From Gammaproteobacteria bacterium DTU037 (lineage in GTDB: Bacteria; Pseudomonadota; Gammaproteobacteria; Pseudomonadales; Pseudomonadaceae), in contig LFRZ01000132.1 in assembly GCA_001513025.1 (NCBI GenBank), positions 8,585 to 72,584 on the forward strand: 64,000 nt of DNA, given 5' to 3'. The notes beneath the pieces were generated by a model that made no database searches, had not been told where the DNA came from, and saw only the letters and a list, made by a program, of their open reading frames with translations. A program made the position numbers and the translations under genes. Below are positions 1 to 10,069 of the stretch, in pieces. The first letter of the stretch is position 1. Each line of letters opens with the position of its first letter.

Positions 1-129
1 CTATGCTGTTTTTGCTACTTTGAGGTCATGGAAAGATACATTTTAATGAGCCTTTATTGACCAATCAACTTGACCCATACCGCTGCACTTCCTAGAATCG
101 CACAAACTTTTTGAAAAGCACCTGTGTTG

Positions 130-1689
130 ATGCCTGATTCTTATCACCATAAAACGTCTATTTATTACTCTATTCGCCGCGCTATTTGCCTAGGCGCGGT
201 ACTTTTTATAGCAGTGCTAAACTCGGGTTGCTTGTCATTTGAAAAAACAGTGCACCCTCCACGTCAAATAGTCCAAGCCTATAAACAATCCTATGAATAC
301 GGTAACGATTTTATTGCTGGGCCAAACTATACGCCAAGCGTGATGTATGACGTAGTGATAGGCCAAGAGGCTGATATTTGGCAACGTGTGCGCCAAGGCT
401 TTAAACTGCAATCCTACTTAGATAGTAATCCTCGTGTGGATCATCAACGCTTATGGTTTGCCAGCCGTAGCAAAACCATCGAGACTATCTCTGAACGCAG
501 CAGCCCCTATATGTTCTACATTGTGGAAAGTTTAGAGGCGCGCAATATGCCTCTTGAACTGGCTCTCCTGCCCATGATTGAAAGTGGCTACAATCCTTTA
601 GCTTACTCAAGCTCACACGCCTCAGGCTTGTGGCAGTTTATCCCTTCAACCGGTCGTCATTTTAAGCTCAAGCAATCCCATTGGTATGATGCCCGTCGCG
701 ATATTTTGGCCTCTACCCAAGCGGCGCTCGACTACCTTGAATACCTGCATAAAATGTTTAATAACGACTGGCTGTTGGCCTTGGCGGCGTATAACGCTGG
801 AGAAGGGACTGTCGCGCGCGCGATCAAACGCAATCTTGACCTCGGCTTACCGACTGATTACTGGAACTTAAACCTACCCGAAGAAACCCAAGCCTATGTG
901 CCTAAGTTACTGGCTGTTTCACAGTTGGTTAGTACGCCTAAAAGCTATGGCATCACGCTCAGCCCTATCGCCAACCAAGCCTATTTCACACAAATCCCTC
1001 TGAAACAGCAGATGGCGATTACCCGTCTCGCGAAACTGGCTGATCTTAAAGAAGATGAGCTGCTACAGCTCAATCCGGCGTACAAACAAGGGGTTACCTT
1101 TGACGGCCCTAAACATATTTTAGTCCCCGCCGACAGTGCTGAGTTATTGACCGCGCAATTGGCCCTAATCAAGCCTGGCGAACACATGCAATGGCAGCAA
1201 TACAGGGTGAACAGCGGTGATAGTTTATCCTCGATTGCCAGTCGGCATCAGGTGCCTATCACTCAGCTTAAAGATATCAATAACTTATCCAATAACCGCT
1301 TAAACATTGGCCAAGTACTCAATATTCCTAAAAGCCCAGGCGGCGTCAGCAGCAATTTAGCTCAATACACACGCCCCGCCCCCGCAAATAAGATGTATAC
1401 CGTTCGCCGCGGCGACAGCTTGTCTCAAATTGCTGCACAGCAAAAAGTCTCAGTCACAGAACTCAAACGTTGGAACAAACTCTCTTCTAATGCATTAAAA
1501 GTTGGCCAAAATCTTAAGATACAGACCAGCGACACGGCGTCCAGAGCCACACTTTACAAAGTGCGCAATGGCGACTCGCTCTACGTGATTGCCAAGCGGC
1601 ATAAAGTCAGCTTAAAACAACTGAAAAACTGGAATCCTAAAATCTCTAACGCTTTAAAACCTGGGCAAACATTATCGCTGTATCTCTAA
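130..1689 (+). CDS. mltD: Membrane-bound lytic murein transglycosylase D (MltD), lipoprotein
   Basis: Cleaves the MurNAc-GlcNAc bond of peptidoglycan, leaving 1,6-anhydroMurNAc ends, at the inner face of the outer membrane. A lipoprotein signal ends in lipobox LNSGC (Cys about residue 34). The SLT domain follows with the ESGYNP motif holding the catalytic Glu near residue 151, then SHASGLWQF and AYNAGEG. Three LysM repeats occupy the C-terminal third, each opening with Y-x-V-x-x-GDSL. The frame is open from a GTG at 124 and a TTG at 127; I prefer the ATG at 130, although no site has a strong ribosome binding sequence. The Yej-type importer follows on the same strand, the order known in Pseudomonas. 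Length about 519 residues is normal for the family. Confidence 0.95.
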   Translation: MPDSYHHKTSIYYSIRRAICLGAVLFIAVLNSGCLSFEKTVHPPRQIVQAYKQSYEYGNDFIAGPNYTPSVMYDVVIGQEADIWQRVRQGFKLQSYLDSNPRVDHQRLWFASRSKTIETISERSSPYMFYIVESLEARNMPLELALLPMIESGYNPLAYSSSHASGLWQFIPSTGRHFKLKQSHWYDARRDILASTQAALDYLEYLHKMFNNDWLLALAAYNAGEGTVARAIKRNLDLGLPTDYWNLNLPEETQAYVPKLLAVSQLVSTPKSYGITLSPIANQAYFTQIPLKQQMAITRLAKLADLKEDELLQLNPAYKQGVTFDGPKHILVPADSAELLTAQLALIKPGEHMQWQQYRVNSGDSLSSIASRHQVPITQLKDINNLSNNRLNIGQVLNIPKSPGGVSSNLAQYTRPAPANKMYTVRRGDSLSQIAAQQKVSVTELKRWNKLSSNALKVGQNLKIQTSDTASRATLYKVRNGDSLYVIAKRHKVSLKQLKNWNPKISNALKPGQTLSLYL

Positions 1690-1820
1690 GCTGATGCGTT
1701 AAGCCTAATTGACAAGACACCGGCCATTGCAGCCCAATGTATACTCACGCTTGAGTTATTAATCAAGTAAACTACTGCGTTGCTGTGCCGGTGCGGGTTA
1801 ATTAAGGGTTGATAGTTTCT

Positions 1821-3647
1821 ATGCGCGTATTTCTATTTTTTATCAGCGTGCTTCTATTCAGCCATCAGGCGTCTGCACGCATTGTGAGCAGTCACGGTTA
1901 TGCGCAATTTGCCGAGCTGAAATACGACGCCAACTTCCAACATTTTGACTGGGTCAACCCCCTGGCCCCCAAAGGCGGCAGTGTCCGTTTAATGGCCTTC
2001 GGCACCTTTGATACCCTAAACCCCTACACTTTAAAAGGCACCAGCCCCATCGGCACCTCTGATTTTTCCAGTTATGGCATCAGTGAACTGAATGAGCCGC
2101 TGATGGTGGGCAGTGGCCTATATGATCCATCCGGTGACGAGCCGGCCAGCGCTTATGGTTTGATCGCAGAAAGCGTGCAATACAATGCCAGCCGCAGCTG
2201 GGTGGTGTTTAATCTGCGCCAAGCCGCACGCTTTCATGATGGCACGCCAATCACAGCTAAAGATGTGGCCTTCTCCTACCGTACCTTGCTTAAATACGGT
2301 CATCCGCAATACCGCGCCTATCTACAAGAGGTAGCGCGGGTGGATATTCTTAGCAGCCACCGCATCCGTTTTGTATTTAAGCGCGCCGGCAATCCCTTGC
2401 TGATTTTGCGCATGGGCGACTTACCGGTTCTGCCAGAACACTACTGGCGCGACCAAGATTTTAGCCAAACCACCTTTAAGCCGCCCTTGGGCAGTGGCCC
2501 TTATCAAATTACGGCAGTTAAGCCGGGCCGCAGCGTAGTCTTTGAGCGGGTGAAAGATTGGTGGGGCGAGGATCTAGCGGTAAATCGCGGTAAGTACAAC
2601 TTCGACAAGGTCTATGTTGATTTTTACCGTGACAAAGATGTGGCCTTTGAAGCCTTTAAAGTGGGCAGCTTTGATTTCTATATTGAGCACCAAGCAAAAA
2701 ACTGGGCCAATAATTATCGTTTCCCCGATATTGCTAAAGGCAAGATAATTCGCGCGGAAATTGCCCATGAAATCCCCACACAAACCCAAGCTTTATTTAT
2801 CAATACGCGCCGTGCACCCTTTCAGAACAGTGCGACACGTCACGCCCTGACGTTATTGTTCGACTTTGAATGGGCCAACAAAACCTTATTTAATAACGCC
2901 TATCAACGCGCCAACAGTTACTACCCCAACAGTGACTTTTCAGCGCGTGACAAGCCCAAAGGCGCCGAGTGGTTATTGCTCTCCAAGTGGCGCGAACAGC
3001 TGCCGCTGGCGTTATTTTTAGAGCCTTTTAGTTTAGAACCTACCGAAGCTCGTGGCATTCCCCGCGAGACCTTACGTAACGCCTTAGGTTTGTTGGCTCA
3101 AGCCGGCTGGCGCAGTACCACCAAAGGTTTAAAAAACAAACAAGGACAACAGCTTGAGCTAGAGATTCTCTTAGTCAACCCCAGTTTAGAGCGGATTTTA
3201 CAAGCCTATATCAACACCCTTAATGAGGTCGGTATTGCCGCGCGGATGCGTACAGTCGATCGCGCGCAATATAAGCAACGTTTGGATAATTTTGATTTTG
3301 ATCTAACTTTATTAACCTTGCCACAATCGCTCAGCCCTGGGCTTGAGCAATGGCAGTACTTCCATTCTTCGCAAGCGATGATCAAGGGCAGTAAGAATTA
3401 TGCGGGCATTAACAGCCCGGTGATTGATGATTTGCTTGAGCATTTACTCAATGCAAAAACCTATCGAGAACAGCGCACCGCCGCGCGAGCTTTGGATCGC
3501 GCCTTACTCTGGAACTACTACAGCATCCCAAACTGGTATATTAGCCATCACCGTATTGCCTACCAGAACCGTTTTGAGTTTGTACGCATCCCACCCTACA
3601 CATTAGGCTTACGCGCTTGGTGGTTAAAACCTTCGGAGATTAAATAA
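1821..3647 (+). CDS. YejA-like extracellular solute-binding protein (family 5), first copy
   Basis: Periplasmic binding protein of an oligopeptide/microcin-type ABC importer. The cleavable signal peptide (MRVFLFFISVLLF then ASA) leads into family-5 (SBP_bac_5) sequence with NPLAPKGG near the N-terminus and FHDGTPITAKDVAFSY about residue 140, both typical of YejA. The frame opens at TTG 1809, but ATG 1821 is chosen because it starts the signal peptide and has AAGGG upstream. The stop overlaps the next start by one base (TAATG), so it is translationally coupled to a paralogous binding protein. The substrate is probably a peptide, by analogy with Escherichia coli YejABEF; that is inference. Confidence 0.9.
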   Translation: MRVFLFFISVLLFSHQASARIVSSHGYAQFAELKYDANFQHFDWVNPLAPKGGSVRLMAFGTFDTLNPYTLKGTSPIGTSDFSSYGISELNEPLMVGSGLYDPSGDEPASAYGLIAESVQYNASRSWVVFNLRQAARFHDGTPITAKDVAFSYRTLLKYGHPQYRAYLQEVARVDILSSHRIRFVFKRAGNPLLILRMGDLPVLPEHYWRDQDFSQTTFKPPLGSGPYQITAVKPGRSVVFERVKDWWGEDLAVNRGKYNFDKVYVDFYRDKDVAFEAFKVGSFDFYIEHQAKNWANNYRFPDIAKGKIIRAEIAHEIPTQTQALFINTRRAPFQNSATRHALTLLFDFEWANKTLFNNAYQRANSYYPNSDFSARDKPKGAEWLLLSKWREQLPLALFLEPFSLEPTEARGIPRETLRNALGLLAQAGWRSTTKGLKNKQGQQLELEILLVNPSLERILQAYINTLNEVGIAARMRTVDRAQYKQRLDNFDFDLTLLTLPQSLSPGLEQWQYFHSSQAMIKGSKNYAGINSPVIDDLLEHLLNAKTYREQRTAARALDRALLWNYYSIPNWYISHHRIAYQNRFEFVRIPPYTLGLRAWWLKPSEIK

Positions 3648-5464
3648 TGCTGACTGTGCTACGTCGCGGTTGTTTATCACTGTGTATCTTGGTCTGTAGT
3701 GCTGGCGTGTTTGCCCAGCCGCAGCATGCAATGACGCTTTACGATGAAGCGCCTAAGTACCCCAGCGACTTCACTCATTTTGATTACACCAATCCAGATG
3801 CGCCCAAAGGTGGTACCTTGCGTCTAGCTGGACTCAATGGTTTTGATAGTTTCAACCCTTTTATTCCTAAGGGTAATGCGGCCGATCAGATTGGTTTACT
3901 CTACGACACCCTCACCTATCACTCTGCTGATGAGCCTTTTACTGAATACGGTCTGCTCGCCGAACGTATTGAAAAAGCCGCTGACAACAGCTTTGTGCGT
4001 TTCTATCTTAATCCTAAAGCGCGCTTTAATGATGGCCAGCCAGTCACCGCAGAGGATGTGCTATTTACCTTTAATACCTTGCTAGAAAAAGGCCACCCGC
4101 TGTATCGCCATTATTATGCCGATGTGGCCGAGGTTGTCATCGAAAATCCACTGCAAGTACGCTTTGATTTTAAACACAACAACAACCGCGAACTGCCTTT
4201 AATTCTCGGTCAGTTGCAGATTTTGCCTAAGCATTGGTGGGCCGAGCGCGACTTTAGCAAGACCAGCCTAGAAGCTCCACTGGGCAGTGGGCCTTACCGC
4301 TTGACTCGGGTGGAGGCAGGACGCAGCTTGCATTACCAGCGGGTCAGTGACTGGTGGGCGCAAGATTTACCGGTGGCCCGTGGCCTGTATAATTTCGACG
4401 CCATCACTATCGATTACTATCGCGATATGTCCGTGGCCTTAGAAGCCTTTAAAGCGGGTCAATTTGATTTCAACTTGGAGTACTCGGCTAAAGACTGGGC
4501 CACAGGCTACAACTCACCGGCTTTACGCAGCGGCCAGATCCTACAAAAAGAGATCAAAAACCATAACCCAGTGGGCATGCAAGGCTTCACCTTTAATATC
4601 CGCAAACCCATGTTCCAAGATCCACGGGTGCGCGAAGCAATTGGCTTGCTGTTTGATTTTGAGTGGACCAATAAACAACTGTTTTACGGCGCGTATCTAC
4701 GCACGCAAAGCTTTTTTGCCAACTCAGAATTAGCCTCCAGTGCTTTACCCTCTACCGACGAGCTGGCTCTTTTAGAACCCTTACGCGGCTCAATTCCAGA
4801 AGAGGTCTTTACCAAGGTTTATCAAACGCCGGTCAGTGACGGCACGGGCATTATTCGTGAGCGCCGCCTCGAAGCCTGGCGTTTACTGCAAGAGGCGGGT
4901 TACCGCATTGAAAATGATCAGATGGTCAACGCCCAAGGCGAACCCTTGGCTTTTGAATTTATTATTGCACAGGCCAATTTAGAGCGCGTGCTGTTGCCGT
5001 TTAAGCGCAATTTATCTGAGTTGGGTATCGAGATGACCATCCGTCGTACTGATGTCTCGCAATACATTAACCGGATGCGTTCACGGGACTTTGATATGAC
5101 CTCCAGTATCTGGTCACAATCCAACTCTCCAGGTAACGAACAACGGGATTTCTGGCACTCCAGCAGCGCGGATAATCCTGGCAGTCGTAATTTTATCGGC
5201 CTGCAAGACCCAGCCATCGACAGCTTGGTCGAAGGCTTAATCAACGCGCCCAACCGTGCCAGTTTAATCAACTATGCGCGCGCCTTGGATCGGGTTTTAC
5301 TCTGGGGCCATTATGTGATTCCCAATTACTATATCGACACTTGGCGCACCGCCTATTGGCAGCACTTAGCACAACCAAAAGTCGCACCTCTGTATGACTA
5401 TGGCCTAATGACTTGGTGGATTAAACCCGACGCCATCAAGCGTTCTCCTGCGGCGGAGCAATAA
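3647..5464 (+). CDS. YejA-like extracellular solute-binding protein (family 5), second copy
   Basis: Second binding protein of the same importer and a clear paralogue of its upstream neighbour: both carry NP-x-APKGG, FDG/HDG-x-P-x-TA-x-DV and G-SGPY motifs in the same order and both end in a TWWIKP/AWWLKP-like tail. The signal peptide runs to about residue 23 (VFAQPQ). The start overlaps the preceding stop, and the stop is two bases before the permease gene, so the five genes form one operon. Two binding proteins with one permease pair suggest the importer handles two ligand classes. Exact ligand unknown. Confidence 0.9.
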   Translation: MLTVLRRGCLSLCILVCSAGVFAQPQHAMTLYDEAPKYPSDFTHFDYTNPDAPKGGTLRLAGLNGFDSFNPFIPKGNAADQIGLLYDTLTYHSADEPFTEYGLLAERIEKAADNSFVRFYLNPKARFNDGQPVTAEDVLFTFNTLLEKGHPLYRHYYADVAEVVIENPLQVRFDFKHNNNRELPLILGQLQILPKHWWAERDFSKTSLEAPLGSGPYRLTRVEAGRSLHYQRVSDWWAQDLPVARGLYNFDAITIDYYRDMSVALEAFKAGQFDFNLEYSAKDWATGYNSPALRSGQILQKEIKNHNPVGMQGFTFNIRKPMFQDPRVREAIGLLFDFEWTNKQLFYGAYLRTQSFFANSELASSALPSTDELALLEPLRGSIPEEVFTKVYQTPVSDGTGIIRERRLEAWRLLQEAGYRIENDQMVNAQGEPLAFEFIIAQANLERVLLPFKRNLSELGIEMTIRRTDVSQYINRMRSRDFDMTSSIWSQSNSPGNEQRDFWHSSSADNPGSRNFIGLQDPAIDSLVEGLINAPNRASLINYARALDRVLLWGHYVIPNYYIDTWRTAYWQHLAQPKVAPLYDYGLMTWWIKPDAIKRSPAAEQ

Positions 5465-5466
5465 CT

Positions 5467-6555
5467 ATGCTGGCCTATATTCTTCGGCGCTTACTGCTGA
5501 TTATTCCCACCTTGCTGGGTATTTTAGTGGTCAACTTTATTATTATTCAGGCCGCACCCGGTGGCCCTGTGGAGCAAATGATTGCCAAGCTCGAAGGCTT
5601 TGATGCCGCAGCTGGCGGTGCCACTGGGCGTATTTCTGGCGGTGGCTCAGAAGTGTCCAGCAGTTCCGCCAGCAACTACCGTGGTGCGCAGGGGCTTGAT
5701 CCTGAGCTGGTGCTGGAAATCGAAAAAATGTATGGCTTTGATAAGCCGCCGATTGAGCGTTTTTGGATTATGCTAAAAAACTATGCCCATTTTGATTTTG
5801 GCAATAGCTTTTTCCGTGACGCTAAAGTGACGGACTTAATTCTGGAGAAAATGCCGGTCTCTATTTCCCTTGGGCTTTGGAGTACCCTGCTGATGTATTT
5901 GATTTCCATACCCCTGGGGATCAGTAAAGCGGTACGCCATGGCAGCGCTTTTGATGTATGGACCAGTTCGGCAATTATTCTAGGCTATGCGATTCCGGCC
6001 TTCTTATTTGCGATTTTATTGGTGGTGGTGTTTGCCGGTGGCAGTTATTTAAGCTGGTTTCCGCTGCGCGGCCTCACCTCAAACAACTTTGAAGAGTTGA
6101 GCCTGCTGGGTAAAGTTGGCGACTATTTCTGGCACTTAGCCCTGCCGGTCACAGCCTTAGTCATAGGTAACTTTGCCACCTTGACCTTACTCACTAAAAA
6201 CAGCTTTTTAGATGAAATCAATAAGCAATATGTAACCACCGCGCGGGCCAAAGGCTTGCCTGAAAACAAAGTGCTCTACGGGCACGTGTTCCGCAATGCC
6301 ATGCTGATTATTATTGCTGGCTTCCCTGCGGCCTTTATTGGCATGTTCTTTACCGGCTCCTTGCTGATTGAAGTGATTTTCTCACTCGATGGTCTAGGGC
6401 TACTGAGTTTTGAAGCGGCAATTAACCGCGATTACCCGGTGGTGTTTGGCACCCTATTCTTATTCACCTTGCTGGGTTTACTGGTTAAATTGATCGGCGA
6501 TCTCACCTACACCTTGGTCGATCCTCGTATCGACTTCAGCAGTCGGGGGAACTGA
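5467..6555 (+). CDS. yejB: YejB-like ABC transporter permease
   Basis: Inner-membrane permease of the Dpp/Opp superfamily, one half of the channel. It begins with the typical [20 protein letters not shown] first membrane segment, has a long periplasmic loop, and carries the ATPase-contacting EAA loop [20 protein letters not shown] near residue 260. A Gly/Ser-rich insertion lies at about residues 48-75 ([20 protein letters not shown]), which is a low-complexity linker in the first loop. Length of 362 residues fits YejB. Followed after one base by its partner permease. Confidence 0.92.
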   Translation: MLAYILRRLLLIIPTLLGILVVNFIIIQAAPGGPVEQMIAKLEGFDAAAGGATGRISGGGSEVSSSSASNYRGAQGLDPELVLEIEKMYGFDKPPIERFWIMLKNYAHFDFGNSFFRDAKVTDLILEKMPVSISLGLWSTLLMYLISIPLGISKAVRHGSAFDVWTSSAIILGYAIPAFLFAILLVVVFAGGSYLSWFPLRGLTSNNFEELSLLGKVGDYFWHLALPVTALVIGNFATLTLLTKNSFLDEINKQYVTTARAKGLPENKVLYGHVFRNAMLIIIAGFPAAFIGMFFTGSLLIEVIFSLDGLGLLSFEAAINRDYPVVFGTLFLFTLLGLLVKLIGDLTYTLVDPRIDFSSRGN

Positions 6556-6556
6556 T

Positions 6557-7576
6557 ATGGCTTTATCTCCGATCAATCAACGACGTTTTTCCCGTTTTAA
6601 AGCACATAAGCGCGGCTGGTTTTCATTGTGGCTGTTTCTAGCCTTATTTGTTTTCTCGCTGGGCGCGGAGTTTATTGCCAACGATAAACCGCTGCTGGTG
6701 CACTATGACGGCGCACTGTATTTTCCGGTGCTTAAGCGCTATCCAGAAACCACCTTTGGCGGCGAGTTCCCTCTGCAAGCCAACTATAAAAGCCCCTATA
6801 TCCAAGAACTGATTGCGGAAAAAGACGGCTGGATGCTTTGGCCAATCATTCCCTTTTACTACTCCAGTATCAATTACGATCTGCAAGTGCCCGCGCCGGC
6901 ACCGCCTTCGGCACAGAACTGGCTGGGTACCGATGATCAGGGCCGCGATGTGCTGGCACGAGTGATTTATGGCTTTCGGATTTCGGTGCTCTTTGCCCTG
7001 ACACTAACCCTGATCAGCTCAGTGCTGGGTGTTTTCGTCGGTGCCTTGCAAGGCTTTTATGGTGGCTGGGTCGACTTAGTTGGCCAGCGCTTTTTAGAGA
7101 TTTGGTCGGGACTGCCGGTCCTGTATTTGCTGATTATTATGGCCAGCTTTATTCAGCCCAATTTTTGGTGGCTGCTGGGGATTATGCTGTTGTTTTCTTG
7201 GATGAGTTTGGTCGATTTAGTCCGCGCCGAGTTTCTGCGCGGCCGTAATCTTGAATATGTGCGTGCGGCGCGGGCGCTGGGGATGCAAAACAGCGCAATT
7301 ATGTTCCGCCATATTCTGCCCAATGCCATGGTTTCGACCCTTACCTTTCTACCCTTTATTTTAACCGGCGCGATCGGCACTTTAACCGCGCTGGATTTTC
7401 TCGGCTTTGGTTTACCGCCTGGCTCGCCATCACTGGGTGAATTGGTCGCGCAAGGCAAATCCAACTTACAAGCCCCTTGGTTAGGTATCAGCGCCTTTAC
7501 GGTATTGGCACTGATGCTGAGTTTATTGGTATTTATTGGTGAGGCTGCCCGTGATGCATTCGATCCAAGAAAATAA
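6557..7576 (+). CDS. yejE: YejE-like ABC transporter permease
   Basis: Second permease of the Yej-type peptide importer. It shows the N-terminal OppC-like segment, the WLGTDDQGRDVLARVIYG motif characteristic of DppC/OppC/YejE permeases near residue 122, about six membrane spans, and the EAA loop VRAARALGMQNSAIMFRHILPN. Length 339 residues is usual. Its 3' end overlaps the start of the ATPase gene by about 23 bases, implying coupled translation of the transporter subunits. Confidence 0.92.
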   Translation: MALSPINQRRFSRFKAHKRGWFSLWLFLALFVFSLGAEFIANDKPLLVHYDGALYFPVLKRYPETTFGGEFPLQANYKSPYIQELIAEKDGWMLWPIIPFYYSSINYDLQVPAPAPPSAQNWLGTDDQGRDVLARVIYGFRISVLFALTLTLISSVLGVFVGALQGFYGGWVDLVGQRFLEIWSGLPVLYLLIIMASFIQPNFWWLLGIMLLFSWMSLVDLVRAEFLRGRNLEYVRAARALGMQNSAIMFRHILPNAMVSTLTFLPFILTGAIGTLTALDFLGFGLPPGSPSLGELVAQGKSNLQAPWLGISAFTVLALMLSLLVFIGEAARDAFDPRK

Positions 7577-9182
7577 AACCGACACCCTGCTTAGCATTGA
7601 AGACTTATCCGTTGAGTTTATCAGCGGTGATACTGTGCAGCGTGCGGTAAACACCATCAGTTTCACCATTAACAAAGGTGAAACCTTAGCGCTGGTGGGC
7701 GAAAGTGGCTCAGGCAAATCAGTGACGGCGCACTCTATTTTACGCTTGTTACCCTACCCGCTGGCCCGACACCCCAGCGGCAAGATTGTCTATCAAGGCC
7801 AAGACTTACTCAGTGCCACACCTGATTATCTGCGCAAAGTACGTGGCGATCGTATTGCGATGATTTTCCAAGAGCCGATGAGCTCGCTCAATCCTTTGCA
7901 CAGCATTGAAAAACAAATCAATGAAATTCTGATGCTGCACAAAGGTATGAATGCGAAACAAGCTTCAGCCCGCACCTTAGAGCTGCTGAACTTGGTTGAG
8001 ATCAAGAACCCTGCGCAGCGTATGAGTTCTTATCCGCACGAGCTGTCTGGCGGCCAACGTCAGCGCGTGATGATCGCCATGGCGCTGGCCAATGAGCCGC
8101 AATTGCTGATTGCTGATGAGCCCACCACTGCGCTGGATGTCACTGTACAGCTGACTATTTTAGAATTACTCAAAGATTTGCAACAACGCCTGGGCATGTC
8201 GATTTTATTAATCAGCCATGACTTGAACTTGGTGCGCCGCGTCGCCCACCGTGTCTGCGTGATGCGCAATGGCGAAATTGTTGAGCAAGCGCCCTGTGCG
8301 CAGATCTTTAGCGACCCACAGCACCCCTACACTCAAGAATTGCTTGGCGCTGAGCCCAGCGGCTCACCTGTACCCCATACGCCCAGTGACACCCTACTGG
8401 AGGTTCAGGACTTACGCATCTGGTTTCCGATTAAAAAGGGCATTTTGCAGCGCACTGTCGATCATGTGAAAGCCGTGGATGGCATCAGCTTTAGCCTGCA
8501 GCGTGGGCAAACCTTGGGCGTGGTTGGTGAAAGTGGCTCAGGAAAATCCACCCTGGGTTTGGCTATTTTACGTTTGATTCAAAGTAAAGGTGGCATTTTT
8601 TACGCCGGCCAAGCCATTGATGGCCTCTCGCAAAAACAGGTGCGCCCATTGCGCCGTGACATTCAAGTGGTTTTTCAGGACCCTTTTGGTAGCCTAAGCC
8701 CCAGAATGAGCGTCTCAGATATCATTGGTGAAGGCTTAGGCATTCATAAGATGGGCACTGCCCAGCAGCAAGAGCAAGCCATTATCGCTGTGCTGCACGA
8801 AGTGGGCCTCGATCCAGACACAAGGCACCGCTATCCCCACGAGTTTTCTGGGGGGCAACGCCAGCGTATTGCCATCGCGCGTGCCTTAGTGCTCAAGCCT
8901 AAGTTGATGGTGCTGGATGAGCCCACTTCGGCACTGGATCGTACCGTGCAACGTCAAGTGGTTGAGTTGCTGCGCGATTTACAGCTCAAATACAACTTAA
9001 CCTATGTCTTTATCAGCCATGACTTGGCGGTGGTTAAAGCGCTCAGTCACCAGTTGCTGGTAATGCGCCAAGGTAAAGTGGTTGAACAAGGTGCGGCTGA
9101 AGCGATCTTTGCCGCACCGCAACAAGATTACACACAGCAGTTGTTAGCAGCGGCCTTTATTAACAGCCCAGCACAACTGTAA
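7554..9182 (+). CDS. yejF: YejF-like ABC transporter ATP-binding protein, duplicated nucleotide-binding domain
   Basis: Energises the Yej importer from the cytoplasmic face. Two complete ABC domains lie in tandem: each has a Walker A motif (GESGSGKSVT and GESGSGKSTL), an LSGGQRQRV/FSGGQRQRI signature, and a Walker B (LLIADEPTTALD and LMVLDEPTSALD). The frame is open from TTG 7536 but ATG 7554 (or GTG 7551) has GGTGAGG about nine bases upstream and is preferred, giving about 542 residues. The fused two-domain ATPase is normal for YejF. It is followed closely by fabI, which has its own ribosome binding site. Confidence 0.93.
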   Translation: MHSIQENKTDTLLSIEDLSVEFISGDTVQRAVNTISFTINKGETLALVGESGSGKSVTAHSILRLLPYPLARHPSGKIVYQGQDLLSATPDYLRKVRGDRIAMIFQEPMSSLNPLHSIEKQINEILMLHKGMNAKQASARTLELLNLVEIKNPAQRMSSYPHELSGGQRQRVMIAMALANEPQLLIADEPTTALDVTVQLTILELLKDLQQRLGMSILLISHDLNLVRRVAHRVCVMRNGEIVEQAPCAQIFSDPQHPYTQELLGAEPSGSPVPHTPSDTLLEVQDLRIWFPIKKGILQRTVDHVKAVDGISFSLQRGQTLGVVGESGSGKSTLGLAILRLIQSKGGIFYAGQAIDGLSQKQVRPLRRDIQVVFQDPFGSLSPRMSVSDIIGEGLGIHKMGTAQQQEQAIIAVLHEVGLDPDTRHRYPHEFSGGQRQRIAIARALVLKPKLMVLDEPTSALDRTVQRQVVELLRDLQLKYNLTYVFISHDLAVVKALSHQLLVMRQGKVVEQGAAEAIFAAPQQDYTQQLLAAAFINSPAQL

Positions 9183-9215
9183 ATAATGATAATTGACTCA
9201 GAAAGAGGAAAAACC

Positions 9216-10013
9216 ATGGGTTTTATGACCGGTAAACGCGTTTTAATCGTTGGCGTGGCCAGCAAACTATCCATCGCTTCAGGTATTGCAGCGGCCATGC
9301 ACCGTGAAGGCGCAGAGTTGGCTTTTACCTACCAAAATGAAAAGCTGCAAAAACGTGTTGAAGGCTTTGCCGAAAGCTGGGGCTCATCCGCTGATATGTG
9401 CTTCCCTTGCGATGTGGCCAATGATGACGACATTGACAAGGTCTTTGTTGAACTGGCAAAAAAATGGGACGGCTTAGACTGTATCGTTCACTCAGTCGGT
9501 TTTGCTCCTGGCGACCAACTTGATGGTGATTTTACTGAAGTGACCACCCGTGAGGGCTTTAAAATTGCCCACGATATCAGTGCCTACAGTTTTATTGCTT
9601 TAGCCAAAGCTGGTCGCAGCATGATGCAAGGCCGTAACGGCAGCTTGCTGACCCTGACCTACCTGGGCGCTGAGCGTACTATGCCGAACTACAACGTCAT
9701 GGGTATGGCTAAAGCCAGCCTTGAAGCCGGCGTACGTTACTTAGCCGGTAGCTTAGGTGCAGAAGGCACCCGAGTGAACGCCGTCTCTGCCGGCCCCATC
9801 CGCACCTTAGCCGCATCGGGAATTAAGAGCTTTCGCAAAATGCTCGCAGCCAACGAGAAACAAACCCCGCTGCGCCGCAATGTCACTATTGATGAAGTGG
9901 GTAATGCCGGTGCCTTTTTATGCTCGGACTTAGCCTCAGGTATCAGCGGTGAGATTATGTACGTGGATGGTGGCTTTAACACCACAGCCATGGGCAATAT
10001 CGAAGAAGATTGA
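9216..10013 (+). CDS. fabI: Enoyl-[acyl-carrier-protein] reductase [NADH] FabI
   Basis: Reduces trans-2-enoyl-ACP to acyl-ACP, the last step of each type II fatty-acid elongation cycle, in the cytoplasm. The nucleotide-binding motif [13 protein letters not shown] and the catalytic pair Tyr159 and Lys166 in [10 protein letters not shown] are present, with a further Tyr149 in TYLGAER, matching E. coli FabI. An in-frame ATG exists at 9186, but ATG 9216 is preceded by AGAGGAA at ideal spacing and gives the family length of 265 residues. It lies downstream of the Yej operon and ends at a strong terminator. FabI is the target of triclosan-class inhibitors; no resistance change can be judged here. 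Confidence 0.97.
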   Translation: MGFMTGKRVLIVGVASKLSIASGIAAAMHREGAELAFTYQNEKLQKRVEGFAESWGSSADMCFPCDVANDDDIDKVFVELAKKWDGLDCIVHSVGFAPGDQLDGDFTEVTTREGFKIAHDISAYSFIALAKAGRSMMQGRNGSLLTLTYLGAERTMPNYNVMGMAKASLEAGVRYLAGSLGAEGTRVNAVSAGPIRTLAASGIKSFRKMLAANEKQTPLRRNVTIDEVGNAGAFLCSDLASGISGEIMYVDGGFNTTAMGNIEED

Positions 10014-10028
10014 TTCTTTATTGACAAC

Positions 10029-10056
10029 AAAAAACCCGCTATTAAGCGGGTTTTTT
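10029..10056. terminator. Bidirectional rho-independent terminator between fabI and ppiD
   Basis: Perfect inverted repeat AAAAAACCCGCT / AGCGGGTTTTTT around a four-base loop. It provides a GC stem with a T tract on both strands and sits between the convergent fabI (+) and ppiD (-) genes. Confidence 0.93.
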
Positions 10057-10069
10057 GTCTATCAGCCAT

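Noticed and set aside
1-129. Upstream end of the window, possible gloB start
   Set aside because: A minus-strand ATG near 29 runs into a stop after four codons; no gene supported.
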